From Zanthoxylum bungeanum (Eukaryota; Streptophyta; Magnoliopsida; Sapindales; Rutaceae): DNA of 64,000 nt. The notes below the pieces were generated by a model, which ran no database searches, was not told the origin of the DNA, and saw nothing but the letters and a program-made list of their open reading frames with translations. Both the position numbers and the translations under genes were made by a program. The stretch is from NCBI GenBank assembly GCA_019454045.1, contig SKCR01034822.1, forward strand, positions 46,452 to 110,451, given 5' to 3'. How positions within the stretch are numbered: the first letter of the stretch is position 1; every line of letters begins with the position of its first letter. Shown in pieces: positions 48,505 through 60,459 of the stretch.

Positions 48505-50485
48505 TGATGAGTGGTAAATAGATCACTATTTCTCACTCCTCTGACTTATTATTTCTCTTAGTTTCTCGAGTTTTATGAATATTTTGATGTGTTTTAGTTT
48601 ATTTTGTAGATAAAATAAAATCAAGACTCAATGGAATCAATCAAGATGAAATATGAAATAAATAATGGCAAAAACAGGACTTCACATTTGGATTTTGGAG
48701 GTTGGAAATTTGAAATGGCGATCTAATGAAGCACAATTTCAGAAATTTCAACTTTACACAATTTTCGTAATATGGCCATAACTTTCTACTCCGATATCGG
48801 ATTGAGGTGATTCAAGTTCCAGATTAAATAAGACTCAAAGATCTACAACTTTGACATTCATACTAATTTCGAATTCGGATGATTGCATGACCTAAATAGA
48901 TGAAATATCCGGAAGTGTGTTATGTATAATTATTAAAGTCATTTTCAAAACAAAAAAATAAAAATAAATAAATAATGAAAATTGTCAAACTTCCACCAAA
49001 AATGCTTGCATGCTTGGTGGAGGATTTGGTGCCATGTTTGGTGGAGAAATTGGTGAAGGCAAAATTTGCCTATAAATACCAAGTCATTTCATTTGTAAAT
49101 TTCATACTTTCTTCTATGTAATTCCTTAAGAATACTAAGAAGATTGTATCTTGTTTGTTTATTTACAGCTTTCAGTAATTAATTTTCGTATTTGCACTTT
49201 CTTTTCTTTACTTTTCAGTCTTTACTTTCTGCAAGACTTTTACGCAATAATACTTTCCTTTCTTTACTTTTAAGTTTTTACTTTTCAGTAATGAGGAGGT
49301 AACTCCCCCCTGTTGGGGTAAAATGTAAAGCTTTTATTACTAATATTTAGATTAATCTCCCTTAATTATAATATATAAACTAGTTAATACCTGACTTAAT
49401 GAGGATATCGCCTTATGGTCGGTTGGTAATTATTGAAATTGATTTTTAACCTGACTTAATGAGGATACCGTTTGATTAGTCGGTTGGTAATTAATTATTA
49501 ATTTGACTTAATCAGGATACCGCATATATGAATGTTTTGTAATATCACGCAAAGTTAATATATTATATTAAGGGAGATATCTAAAATAATAGTGATAAAA
49601 GTGAATCATTTAACCCCAGTATTTTCTTTATTGTACTTTTACATTTTTAATTTTCAGCATTTACTTTCTAACATTTACTTTCCAGCATTTACTTTATTTA
49701 ATTTCAGCATTTACTTCATGTATTTTATTTTATTTAAGCTTTTACTAGCCTTAGATATGTGTCGTAACTAAGTCTGTTATCTGGGGTTGTGATGAATTCC
49801 AATATCACCGGTTTATAAGAGGTTATTTTATAGTTTGGGTAATATAAAAGTTTACTTATTAAGTCTTAAGCTTAATGCTTCTTGTTAACTGGCCACTAAT
49901 AAGATTGATTTGGTAAACTTAAAATAAACTTGACAAAAGAATTTTAAGTTTCAGCCTTAGACTTAATAACCCACGATCTTCCTTGATGATAGATAACCCT
50001 TTAATAGATTTCCTTACATGATAGACATATACCTGTCGGGCGGGGGTAGCCACAATTGGAACTTAATCTTAATGAATTCAGGTAACTTGGTTGACATAGA
50101 CATATGATTAATTGGGTTATACTGGGTATTTGCATCCGACCATCGACAAAGGCTTTTGCAGAATTTCGTGTTTCATGTTAGTAAACTAATATATTACACA
50201 AACGTAAAATAACCACTTCATCTGTAAAAAGATATCGGAATAATTCACAACCATGGATGGTTTATTAATATTGAATTTTCCTCAATCTACTTTCGCGCTA
50301 TTTCTTTTACTTGTTTTAATTTTAAAGTCACCACCCAATCAAACAATCAATCCACTAGATACTTGTAAAAATTTGGCTTCATAAATTAATAGCTTAGGTT
50401 TTAAGTCCTCGTGGGATCGATACTTTTTATACTACTTGAACGATACGTTCGCTTGCGTTATATGCCTGTGATTACGCACCGGTCA
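48505..50485 (+). repeat. 3' LTR of Athila-1 (1981 bp)
   Basis: Starts TGATGAGTGGTAAATAG and ends CGCACCGGTCA. A TATA box is at 49071-49078. The U3 repeat cluster is shorter than in the 5' LTR (fewer TTTGGTGG copies near 49010-49050). It is followed by the duplication TACAC. Confidence 0.97.
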
Positions 50486-50824
50486 TACACCCCATCCAAT
50501 AGATGCCAAAGCAGTGAGGATTGGAAACGGTTCAGGACCTATTTAAAGAGTCACATTGGATGTGATTGGTAATTGTTACATACTTTCAAATATATTTGGG
50601 CACAATGTGCCAAAGCTGTGTGTTCAAATATATTTGTGAGGTCTACTTCCTGTTATAGAATTTAATTTAATTATTGAATTCTCGTATTTTATTTGGGGAT
50701 TATCAATTTACGTAAATTAGTGGGAGGGCATCCTTATATTAAAATCCATGATATGTTGGATGTTTTGTGATATTGATGAAATTACTTTTATCTGCTAACT
50801 CTTGTTTCTTTTGTAAAGTTTGTG

Positions 50825-52516
50825 ATGGAAGCTACTACTTCCGCTAATCCATTTTCTTGTGTCCTAGACGCGAACAAATTGACTGGTCCTGAGAACTTTA
50901 GTGAATGGGAATTGGATCTTAAGATTGTCTTAAGGTCCGAGAAGTTAGGTTATGTGCTGGATAATCCAGTGCCACTAGATATTACACTGGAGTCATTACT
51001 TGAAGAGAGGGAAATATTTGAGAATTGGAAGGATGATGATTTGAGAGTCAAGTCACTCATTCTCTGTTCTATGTCTTCTGATATAAAGCGGCAATATGCC
51101 GATATGCCTGATTCTTATAGCATAATAACTCAACTTCGGGAGCTTTTTCTAAACCAGAAGCAAAACTTGGTGTACAGAATCTCTGTGGAATTTTTCCACG
51201 CTCGTTTGACAGATGGAAAGCCTGTGAGTCCACATGTCCTGCACATGATGGATCTCATGGAGCAGCTTCGAAAGTTTGACTTTCAGCTGAATGAGACTTT
51301 GGGCAGGAATTTGATTCCTGGCTCACTCCCACCGGCATATTCCCAGTTCATTATGAACTTCAACATGCATGAAATTTGCTGTTCCTACAGTCAGTTGCAT
51401 ATGATGCTTCAGACTGTTGAGGATGACATCAAGAAGGGTGTGCCGACACTTATCTCAAAGTCCTCTTTGCCTAGTTCTTCTTCTTCTCAATTTGTGAGAT
51501 CGGGTAAGAAGAATAAGAAGAAAAAGGCAAAGAAGACTGGCTTCGGTGTTCCTCCGAAAGGAAAATTTGAAAAGCCAGGCAAGTCGAAGAAGAAGAAAGC
51601 AGCTGAGGACAAGTGCCACCACTATGGAAAAATTAGACATTGGAGGCGCAATTGTCCAGACTACATAGCTTCCGTCAGACGGGAGAGAGCCTCTGCATCA
51701 GGTATGTTTATTTTCCCTATCATTGATATCTATTTGGCTTGTGAAGCCATTGGTTCTGGATGGGTTTTAGATTCTGCTAGTCCGACTCACATCTGTAATT
51801 CATTGCAGGGGCTGAAGGTCAGTAGAATACTGAATTCAGGCGAGATGCAGCTTCGTTTTGGAAATGGAGATTCCTTATCTGCAGCAGCCGTTGGCGAATA
51901 TGAGATTCGTCTATCCAGAGGCAGCATCATTTTGACAGATTATGTTTTTGTGCCTGGTTGTGTAGCTAATATTATCTCCTTGTTTGTATTAGATACAAAA
52001 GGCTATCATGTACATATTAAGAATCGTTCTATGTATATATATGATATGAATGATGTTTTGTTACACAAATATTCAAATTCGCAAGGTCATTATATTTTAC
52101 ATGCCATTAGAGATGTTTATGAAATTAGGGATAATAAAAGTAAAAGATCTGAAATAACTGATACTAAATTGTGGCATATGCGGTTAGGTCATATAGGTGT
52201 ACGACGCCTAACCCAGTTGGTTAAGAATGGTCTGATTAAGAATCTAACCATTCAATCTTTTCCAACTTGCGAATCTTGTATTCAGGATAAAATGACCAAA
52301 ACCTCATTTACTGGTGTTGGACATCGAGCCACCGACTTATTGGAGCTCGTACATAGTGATGTATGTGGTCCCATAAGTCACACTGCTCATAGTGGTTTTT
52401 CTTATTTCGTAATATTTACCGATGATTTGTCACGGTATGGTTATGTTTATTTGATGAAACATAAATCGGAAACCTTTGAAAAGTTCAAAGAATTTCGAAA
52501 CGAAGTAGAAAAATAA
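50825..52516 (+). pseudogene. Copia-2 gag, protease and integrase N-terminal half
   Basis: The start is ATG at 50825. Gag: NKLTGPENFSEWELDLKIVL near the N-terminus, then a Lys-rich stretch. The zinc knuckle (about residue 264) reads CHHYGKIRHWRRNC, with Tyr where the second Cys should be. Protease (about residue 315): WVLDSASPTHIC, where families have D-S/T-G, so Gly is lost. Pre-integrase and zinc region (about residue 450): LWHMRLGHIGVRRLTQLVKN and CESC. Integrase core: LVHSDVCGP and FTDDLSRYG. A TAA at 52514 replaces an expected Gln codon. The length up to that point is normal for a copia polyprotein. Confidence 0.95.
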
Positions 52517-54775
52517 ACTGGTAAATTCATCAAATGTCTTCGATCGGATCGAGACGGTGAATATATGAGTAGTGAATTCATCGAGTATCTTAAATAGGAA
52601 TGAGATTCTCATTCAATATACTCCTCCGGGTACTCTACAGCACAATGGAGTATCTGAAAGGAGAAATCAGACTTTATTAGATATGGTCCGATCTATGTTG
52701 AGTTTCACAGATCTACCTTACTTTTTGTGGGGGTATGCTATTCTAACTGCTGCACATCTGCTGAATAGGGTTTCTTCTAAAGTTGTTCCCACTACACCAT
52801 ATGAGATATGGGTTGGTAGGAAACCGAACCTTAATTATATTAGGGTTTGGGGCTGTCCTGCATACGTCAGAGTGACGCAGCAGGATAAACTTTTGCCTCG
52901 ATGGTGAAAAGTTAGGTTTGTTGGATATCCTTCGAATTCCAAAGGATATCAATTCTATGAACCCGAGCATCGAAATGTGTTCGTAGCCATTTTTCCAGAT
53001 TTCTTGAAAAAGAATTATTGGCAGAAGGTGGTAATCATAGAAGGGTTGAACTTGATGAAGTCCAACCTATAGATGACAGACCGATAGAGGAATCACAGGT
53101 CTAGTTCCACTCTCCGTAGGTCTAATAGGATATCGAGACCTCTTGAGAGCTTGTATTTGATACAAGATAAGAGTCTCGATGTGATTCTCGTGGAGGAGAC
53201 TGATCCGTATACCTATAGAGAAGCAATGTTCGACATTGATTCCGCTAAATGGCAGGAAGCCATGAATTCCGAAATGGACTCTATGCATCAGAATCAAGTT
53301 TGAGACTTAGTTCCGCTTCTTGAGGGAATTGTTCCCGTAGGTTGTAAATGGGTTTACAAAAGGAAGTACGGGCCTGATGGGAAGATTGAAACCTTCAAAG
53401 CCCAATTGGTTGCTAAATGTTACACTCAAAGGCCAGGTGTGGACTATGATGAAACCTTTTCACCGGTAGCGATGTTAAAGGCTATTAGGATTCTATTGGC
53501 TATCGCTGCTTACCATGACTATGATATTTGGAAAATGGATGTCAAAATGACTTTTCTTAATGGATTTCTTGATAAAGAAATTTATATGGAACGGCCGGAG
53601 GGTTTTGTCTCCAGCCAAAATTTTGGCATGGTATGTAAGCTTAAGAAGTCCATTTATGGACTTAAACAAGCTTCGCGGAGTTGGAATCTTCATTTTGATG
53701 AGGTAATCAGATTTTCTGGTTTTCTCAAAAATGAAGAAGAACCTTGTGTTTATAAGAAGGTTAGTGGGAGTATGATTGTGTTCTTAGTGCTTTATGTTGA
53801 CGACATCCTGATCATTGGAAATGATCTTGGAATGATGCAGGGTGTTAAAGTATACCTCTGTAAAAACTTCTTCATGAAAGACTTGGGTGAAGCTTCCTAT
53901 ATACTTGGTATAAAACTCTATAGAGATAGAGAAATGAAGCTTATTGGGTTATCTCAATCTACGTACATAGATAAGATCCTAGAAAGGTACAACTTTAGCA
54001 ATTGTAAAGTTGCTAATATACTTTTTCGACATGTCATTCATCTTTCGAAGAAGATATGTCCTCAGACGGAAGATGAAAAGGCTAGAATGTCCAGCCAACC
54101 TTATGCATCATGCTTAGAAAGCATCATGTATGTCATGTTATGTACGAGGCCTGATATTAGCCATCCAGTAAGCGTTACTAGTAGATATCAGTCAAATCCA
54201 GGTAACGACCATTGGATGGCCATTAACATATCCTAAAATATCTAAAAGGTACTAAGGATAAGTTTCTTATTTATGGAGAATGTGATTTACAGATAAGATG
54301 ATATACAGATTCCGACTTTTCAGTCAGATCCTGATGATAGAAAGTCTACCTCAAGTTTTGTATTTACTCTTAATAATACTGCAGTCAGTTGGAAGTGTTC
54401 CAAACAAGGATCAACAGCTGATTCCACCACTGAGGTGGAATATATTACAGCATCAGATGCTGCAAAAGAATGTGTATGGATTAGAAAATTTATCACTGAA
54501 TTGGGAGTTGTCCCAAACATCGAGGATTCGATCCCGTTGTTCTGTGATAACAGTGGTGCCGTTGCACAAGCAAAAGAACCCAGAGCGCATCAGAAATCAA
54601 AACATGTGGAACGAAAGTACCATATTATTCGTGAGATCATCGCTCGATGAGATGTTGCCATATGTAAGATATCTGGAGAAGACAACATAGCAGACCCGCT
54701 TACGAAGGCCTTGCCTCCGAGACTTTATGATAGACATGTAAAGGCGATGGGTATTAGATACCATCAAATTTAGCA
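52517..54775 (+). pseudogene. Copia-2 integrase C-terminus, reverse transcriptase, RNase H
   Basis: The frame shifts near 52570. 52572-52907 has NGVSERRNQTLLDMVRSMLS, the integrase end, and RVWGCPAYVR. RT (53180-54236) keeps ETFSPVAMLKAIRILLAIAA, MERPEGFVSS and KSIYGLKQASRSWN, with catalytic YVDD at 53793-53804. A TGA at 53300 replaces Trp in the otherwise intact N-terminal RT. RNase H (54298-54690) keeps DSTTEVEY, FCDNSGAVAQ and KSKHVERKYH in changed frames. At least four stops or shifts in total; less decayed than copia-1. Confidence 0.93.
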
Positions 54776-54784
54776 CTAGAGCAT

Positions 54785-54795
54785 GTGGGAGAAAA
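54785..54795 (+). other. Polypurine tract of copia-2
   Basis: GTGGGAGAAAA immediately before the 3' LTR start TGTTGG. Confidence 0.75.
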
Positions 54796-57223
54796 TGTTG
54801 GAGTTGGTGTTCGGCGCGCCAAATTTTGTTGTATTTATTGTAAATACGATGTACATTATATTTTTATTATGAATAAAATTAAGTAATTTTCATCAATATA
54901 ATCTTAGAAATGGTAAAGGCGTAAATGATCATAGAATGAATAGTTGTGACATAATTGCAAAAGCGCAGCAATTGTTACTGAGAAATGTCACAATTTGATT
55001 CATTCTTAAAATATTCCCGGTCAAGGTTTACATACCTAGTCGGTTAGTAAACCCGTGAGACCGGTACATGTCATATATTAGAATTCTTCTAATGGTTTAT
55101 CTCAGTAAACCATGATTCTTGGGAGACTCATATAGGCACGTAGGTATTTATTGGATAAATACTGAACGACTCATTCGAAGATTCCAGATAGATGGTACAC
55201 CAACGTCAATAGGAATCTTTACGAGTCGAATAGCATATTAGCTCCTTTGACTTGTGATACAACTGTGGATCTGTGAGATATCCTCTATACTTTGATGACA
55301 GTCACGTCAGCGATCTTTTTAGATCAGACCTCCGCCTGTTCGTTGGGTATGGACTGATACTCACGATATCATGTGATGTATCCGAAGAAGATCTGTCAAT
55401 CCCGTGTACGGGATTTAGGTGTCCAATATGTGATTCTTCGAAATCCTTGGCCGAGGTATGATTCAGAAACGAGTTCTGAATATTTGCTAAGAATCGTAAT
55501 TATGTCGCGACACATAAATTGTACATAGAGATTTGACGTTTAATCTATATCTCCGGAACAATTCGGATAACTATGACAGATGGATTATATATATGCGATG
55601 ACTTCGACTTGGATGGTTTAACTCGATTATCTGTAGTCCTCGTAATTTGTGAGTGGAAAAGTTACGGACATGGAAATGGTTTATGTGACTGATAAACTTG
55701 AACCGAGAGAGTCTCATAATATAAAGTGTACTCGTTGAGCACTTAGGCAATTAATTATGGATAATTCGGATTATTCATAATTTACACATGCGTATTAAAT
55801 AATGTGTATTTGTATATGATACATAATTTAGATTAGATACACATGATTAACCTATTGGATTTTGACACTTGTTTGTTATTATTATTAATTAATTAATTGT
55901 TAATTAATTATTATTAATAATAATAAAATTGGAAGAATATTCTTGGAATATTTTTCCATGTATTTATTTGTCTTTTTTTTGTTAATTAAATGAATTAATT
56001 AATTTGTTGATTGATTTATTTTAATTAAAGAATATTACATGAATATTCTTTGATTTGGCAAATTTTGATTTGTCAAACCATGTGTATTTGACACATGGAT
56101 TTTTTAATTAACAAAATCAAAATAAATATGTTTTATTGGATAAGATTAAAATGTGTCAAATTCTTGGCCACAAAATTTGTTAATTTTTGTTGAAAAATTA
56201 TGCCAAAATTCGGCCATTAGGGTTCATTTACTATAAAATGAAACTTGTTTTCATTTTACAAGTTTGAACCATTCTCATGTGTTGAGAAAAATAAAGAAAA
56301 AGAGGGCTTAGGGTTTATCAAGAATTATCAACACCAAGGAGAAGAAAAATAAAGAAATTGGAGCTTGAATTAAGGTAATGAAGAATTCCTAATTTCTATT
56401 TTCTTAAGATTTTGTTTCTTGAGCATGTAAATATGTATAGAATATATATTATATGTTATATATACATATGGATCTTGGATATATATGTTTGAAATACAAC
56501 TTGGTGATGATAGTTTTATAAACCTTAATAATTTCTTTATTTAGCATGTGTAATAAGATTAATTAGGGAATTAATCTTCAAAATTAAAATTATCATTCTA
56601 TAGTGATTTTACCACTCTAAGGTTGCCTAGAATTTTTCTTGGGACTTTGTATTGTGGTGGTTAAATTTGATGTAAATTAGTTGGATTAATTTAGTGATTA
56701 AATTGAATTATGGCATGAAAAATGGATAAATAATTTTCTGGATCAGATCTGAAATTGTTATTAAAACAGAATATTTTTCATTTAAAAATATGTTGTTTGG
56801 ATGATTTTGGATGTGTATTGGGTGGTGGATAAATTCCAGAAATTATTCCGGGGTGAAAACGCGGAAAAACGACGAAATTTGCGTCAAAACGAGTTTGTTG
56901 CGTGCCGGCTGTGATCCCAGCGAAATGAGCACTGTTCGGGCAGCCCAAGGGCTGACCGAACACTGTCCAAATATCCGGGATGACCCGGCTCGGCGGATGG
57001 TCTACCGGTTTGACCGTTTGCCCGTTACGCGTAGATTTGTCGAAAAATGTTTTCGTAAAATAATTCGTCGTGTAACCAAATATATTATGTTATTAAATAT
57101 TAATAAATAATATATTTATATTTATTTGAGTGAATTATAAATATTTGATATTAATTAATTCACTTGGGAAATTTTTAAAATGTTTAAAAACCATTTTCGC
57201 CATCCGCTGCGTTTACCTCAACA
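54796..57223 (+). repeat. 3' LTR of copia-2 (2428 bp)
   Basis: Collinear with the 5' LTR at 35218-37665 with small differences. The TATA box TATAAAA is at 56232-56238. It ends CAACA at 57223 and is followed by the duplication CATTT (57224-57228). Confidence 0.97.
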
Positions 57224-57771
57224 CATTTTGCATTTTCTCCTTTTTGCCATACAATGTAAAAATCATGGATAATTTATCAAAATCACTCAATTTAAGTCAA
57301 TATCTATTCAATCAATGGCAAAGCATATTTAATACTAAACATTCAAAAGGATCATATATATATATATATATATATATCATATCATATAACTTAATAACTC
57401 TTATGTGATACCAATTGATATTAAATGGGATTAATTATACGATTTAGACATATAATGATATCAAATGAAAATCAATTATATTACAATGTGTCTAATCACT
57501 AGTATGCTTCGAATTTAAACTCAATTTACCAATTGAGATAAGCATACATGTATAGATTGGAGGAAACAATACCAATATTTCTGTAAATACGGATTTTACC
57601 TATTATCGTTGTCATCAAGTGACGAATCCACCAATTATCCAAAATTTATTTATTTTGAGGATTGCATTTGATATTCTTTCTTGTTGAGCCCCCTATTTTT
57701 GTTGAGTCTTTGGGATTAATTTGCATTTCTCATTTATTGATCATTCCCAAAACTCCCCATTTCAAAATTAT
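57224..57771 (-). mobile_element. SIRE-like element, continuation after copia-2 (non-coding)
   Basis: On the minus strand, purine tracts (GAAATGGGGAGTTTTGGG near 57741-57766, TAGGGGGCTCAACAAG near 57681-57701) resemble the 3' non-coding region of SIRE-like elements. They follow directly after the gag fragment, so protease, integrase and RT are deleted. An (AT)n tract lies at 57354-57377. Confidence 0.5.
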
Positions 57772-58103
57772 TTAAGTGCATTTTGGTACCCAAACTTTCT
57801 TGTGTCCATGAGGGTTAATTTTGATTCCTTGAGGAATCCATGTATTTTCATTCACATTCTTGTTCATGCACTCAATTATTTTGTGTCTTTTCTTATTGCA
57901 TACATGACATGTGATATTTTCATTCATAGCAACATTTGCACGAGAATTGGATGCCTTTATAAAATAGTTCTTCAAAAATTTTCTTTTGATGTAAGGCCTA
58001 TATCATAATCCTTCCTTTTTAAAAGCACATTTTTGGGATCCAATTAGTATATCAAAATTTTTCTTTCCCAAAGTAAATTTTGTTACAATGTTTTGCAAAT
58101 CTA
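57772..58103 (-). pseudogene. SIRE-like copia gag, C-terminal part with zinc knuckle
   Basis: The minus frame 57772-57975 reads NYFIKASNSRANVAM, then a CCHC knuckle CHVCNKKRHKIIEC in which the usual Gly is Arg, then INPHGHKKVWVPK, the gag end of SIRE-like elements. Upstream in the same frame is FTLGKKNFDILIGSQKCAF, with a TGA near 58004 in the GL-Y motif. It is cut at 58103 by the Athila-2 LTR, so the 5' half of gag and the first LTR are not in this window. Confidence 0.8.
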
Positions 58104-59480
58104 TGACCGGCGTAAACACACACGTATAACGCAATCGCACGTATCGTTCAAGTAGTATAAAAATATCGATCCCACGAGGACTTAATATATAAACTATTAA
58201 TTTTATGAGGTCAAATGATTACTAGTATCTAACAGGTTGATTGATTGATTTGAAATGGTGACGATTCTAAATTTAAAAGCAAGTAAATAAAATTGTCGAA
58301 AATAGTTTTAAAAAGAAAATTCAATATTAAAAATTATCTAGGGTTGTGATTTCTTCCAATATCATTTTAAAGATGAAGTGGTTATCTTAAAGTTGGATAA
58401 TATATTGATTTATTAACCTGGAACACTAAATTATGTGTAGCCTCTGTCGATGGTCAGACACAAATACCCAGTTTAACCCAATTGAACCATATGTCTATGT
58501 CAACCAAATTATCTGGATTCATTAAGTTTAAGTTCCAATTATGGCTACCCCCCCGCCGACAGGTATATTCCTATCCTGTAAGGAAATCTATTAAAGGGTT
58601 ATCTATCCTCAAGGAAGATCGTGGGCTATTGAGTCTAAGGCTGAAACCTAAAATCCCTATGTCTAGTTCATTTTAGATTTACCAGATCAATTTTATTAAT
58701 GGCCAGTTAATGAAAAACATTAAGATTAAGACTCAATAAATAAACCTTTATATTACCCAAGCTATAATCTAACCCTTATAAAACGGTGATATTGGATTTC
58801 ATCACAACCCCAGATAACTAATTTAGTTACAACACATAACTAGGGCTAGTAAAAACTTGAAAATAAAAGACATAAAGTAAAAATGTGGTAAAGTAAATAC
58901 TGAAAAGTAAATTACAATAAAATAAAATGCTAAGGTAAAAGGACTTACTTTTACTACTACCAATTTAGATATCTCCCATAAAATAATATATAAACTTGTG
59001 ATTCTTTTTCCAACCAGCCATAAAGGCGGTAACCTGATTAAGTCAAATTAAGTCCAACCAGCCATAAAGGCGGAACCATAATTAAATTATCAACCGACCA
59101 ATCTGGCGGTATCTTTTATTAGTCAGGTTTAAACCAGATTAAAATGAATTACCAACCGACCAATCTGGCGGTATCCTTTTTAAGTCAATATTTTAAATAG
59201 TGAATATATTATTTTTAAGGGAGATTAATCTAAATAGTAACAGTAAAAGAATTACATTTCACCCTAGCTGGGGGAGTTACCTCCTCATGGTAAATAATAA
59301 AAACTGTAAAAAGTAAAAAGTAAAATTAAATTACTATATTAACAAAACGTAATTAAAATTAATTACAAAACTAAAAAAACTAAAAAACTAAAAATTAAAA
59401 GAAAGTAGAGAGAGAAACTCTCTCTTTAGATAGATTATAAGAGAGAGAGTGATGCACTGAATTCTGAAATCTCGAGCTCA

Positions 59481-59487
59481 ATTTATA
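59481..59487 (-). promoter_or_regulatory. TATA box of the Athila-2 LTR
   Basis: CCTATAAATTG on the minus strand, corresponding to GCCTATAAATACC in the Athila-1 LTRs, about 800 bases from the LTR start. Confidence 0.75.
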
Positions 59488-59552
59488 GGCCTCGGTAGGC
59501 TTCTAGCGTCGCGACGCCAGGGCCCTCAGCGTCGCTACGCCAGCTTTTGTCG

Positions 59553-59984
59553 ACGTGGCACGCTCTGGTTCGCCGATTTGAAGATTCTGGATAAGCTGAT
59601 AAGGTGACACGTGGCGCGGTGGTTGGGCTTCAATTATTGTGACACGTGGCGGCTTCTGATTGGTCGCTGAGATTCTTATCCGCCACGTGTCAGATAAGGA
59701 TTAGATACTCAATGATTGATGCTGATGTGGCGGTGACGTGGCGACGCGTGGGAAAGAGACTGTCGGCACCGTAGGATTGCGACACGTGGCATTCCTGATT
59801 GGCTGATGATGATGTGGCACGACACGTGGCAATGTTGACTTGTTGACTTGCTGACGTGGCTGATGACATGGAGACACGTAGGATGCCACATGGCACACGT
59901 GGCGATGATGACTGTCGGCACCGTAGGATGCTGACACGTGGCACGGCGCATGTTAGCAGATCGGTTGTGATGGTGACACGTGGC
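59553..59984. promoter_or_regulatory. Array of ACGTGGC (G-box/ABRE) motifs in the Athila-2 U3
   Basis: GACACGTGGC occurs exactly at 59606, 59641, 59682 (reverse), 59781, 59821, 59933 and 59975, and CACACGTGGC at 59894. ACGTGGC cores without the full motif occur near 59553, 59736 and 59854. That is eleven cores in about 430 bp. CACGTGGC is the binding core of plant bZIP factors of the ABF/AREB and G-box groups. The array lies upstream of the TATA box at 59481-59487. Athila-1 LTRs lack it. Confidence 0.75.
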
Positions 59985-60293
59985 ACGACGCATTTTAGCA
60001 AAGTCAAACTTTTCTCAAATTCTGATTTGTGGACCCGGCGCACGTTAGCACTGTTCGGCGCATGTTAGACGTCGCGACGCGTAAGGTCTTGGCATCGCGA
60101 CGCGGACAATTTACAAAAATGCCCTTTTTGTCCAATTTTCACTATTTTGGCCCAAATCACCTCTAGAATGTCCTGAAACTTTATTTATCTACAAAATAAC
60201 ACAAAACACATCAAAATATTCACAAAACTCAAGAAACTATACAAAATATTAGGTTAAATGAGTGGGAAATAGTGATAGATTTACCACTCATCA

Positions 60294-60310
60294 CACCCCC
60301 AAACCTAACA
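60294..60310 (-). other. Polypurine tract of Athila-2
   Basis: TTAGGTTTGGGGGTG on the minus strand next to the 3' LTR start, identical to that of Athila-1. Confidence 0.8.
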
Positions 60311-60357
60311 TTTTGCTAGTCCTCGAGCAAAACATAAAATAACATAAATAAATTAAC

Positions 60358-60459
60358 TAAGCCACTTTCGTAGGGATCACGGTTGCATTTAGCGTATGCA
60401 ACAAGCCTTTAAACCCCTAGGTGTCCCTAGTGGACGAGTTGTAGTCTCGTGAGGGTTTA
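60358..60459 (-). ncRNA. Conserved non-coding block able to fold as a cloverleaf (Athila-2 copy)
   Basis: The same 102 bases as 48333-48434 with two changes: one in the loop of the third hairpin (ATGCTAA to ACGCTAA) and one in the outer stem (TAAGCC to TAAACC, which costs one pair). All three inner hairpins are unchanged. It lies about 65 bases before the 3' LTR, as in Athila-1. Confidence 0.55.

Larger units (their letters stand above)
38078..50485 (+). mobile_element. Athila-1: Athila-type Ty3/gypsy element with LOG-like accessory gene, TSD TACAC
   Basis: Two LTRs (TGATGAG...CA), the Athila/Tat-type primer-binding site, gag, protease with the Athila DLGAS motif, RT with FMDD, RNase H and integrase are in gypsy order. 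After these come two accessory ORFs, a tandem repeat, a conserved structured block and a polypurine tract. The duplication TACAC is exact (38073-38077 and 50486-50490). It is inserted in the leader of copia-2, so it is younger than that element. Stops in gag and pol and lesions in both accessory ORFs make it non-autonomous at present. Confidence 0.97.
35218..57223 (+). mobile_element. Copia-2: full-length Ty1/copia element split by a nested Athila element, TSD CATTT
   Basis: Both LTRs begin TGTTGGAGTTGG and end in CAACA, and the 5-bp duplication CATTT is exact (35213-35217 and 57224-57228). The order is 5' LTR, primer-binding site, leader, then after the insertion gag-protease-integrase (50825-52516), RT-RNase H (to about 54775), polypurine tract and 3' LTR. 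Without the 12.4 kb insert and its 5-bp duplication the element is about 9.6 kb. The LTRs are long (2.4 kb) for a copia element. Coding has premature stops, a mutated zinc knuckle and a mutated protease motif, so it is not autonomous now. Confidence 0.97.
58104..60293 (-). repeat. 3' LTR of Athila-2 (2190 bp)
   Basis: Runs on the minus strand from TGATGAGTGGTAAATC (60293) to ...GCCGGTCA (58104). The first roughly 150 bases and the R/U5 part (59300 down to 58104) are homologous to the Athila-1 LTR, but most of U3 (about 60130 to 59500) is unrelated. It holds a G-box array and GCGTCGCGACGC-like palindromes instead of the TTTGGTGG repeats. Confidence 0.95.

Noticed and set aside
59690..60068. 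Several overlapping ORFs rich in Arg, His and Cys
   Set aside because: They are translations of the repeated GACACGTGGC motif region of the LTR, with no independent coding signal.
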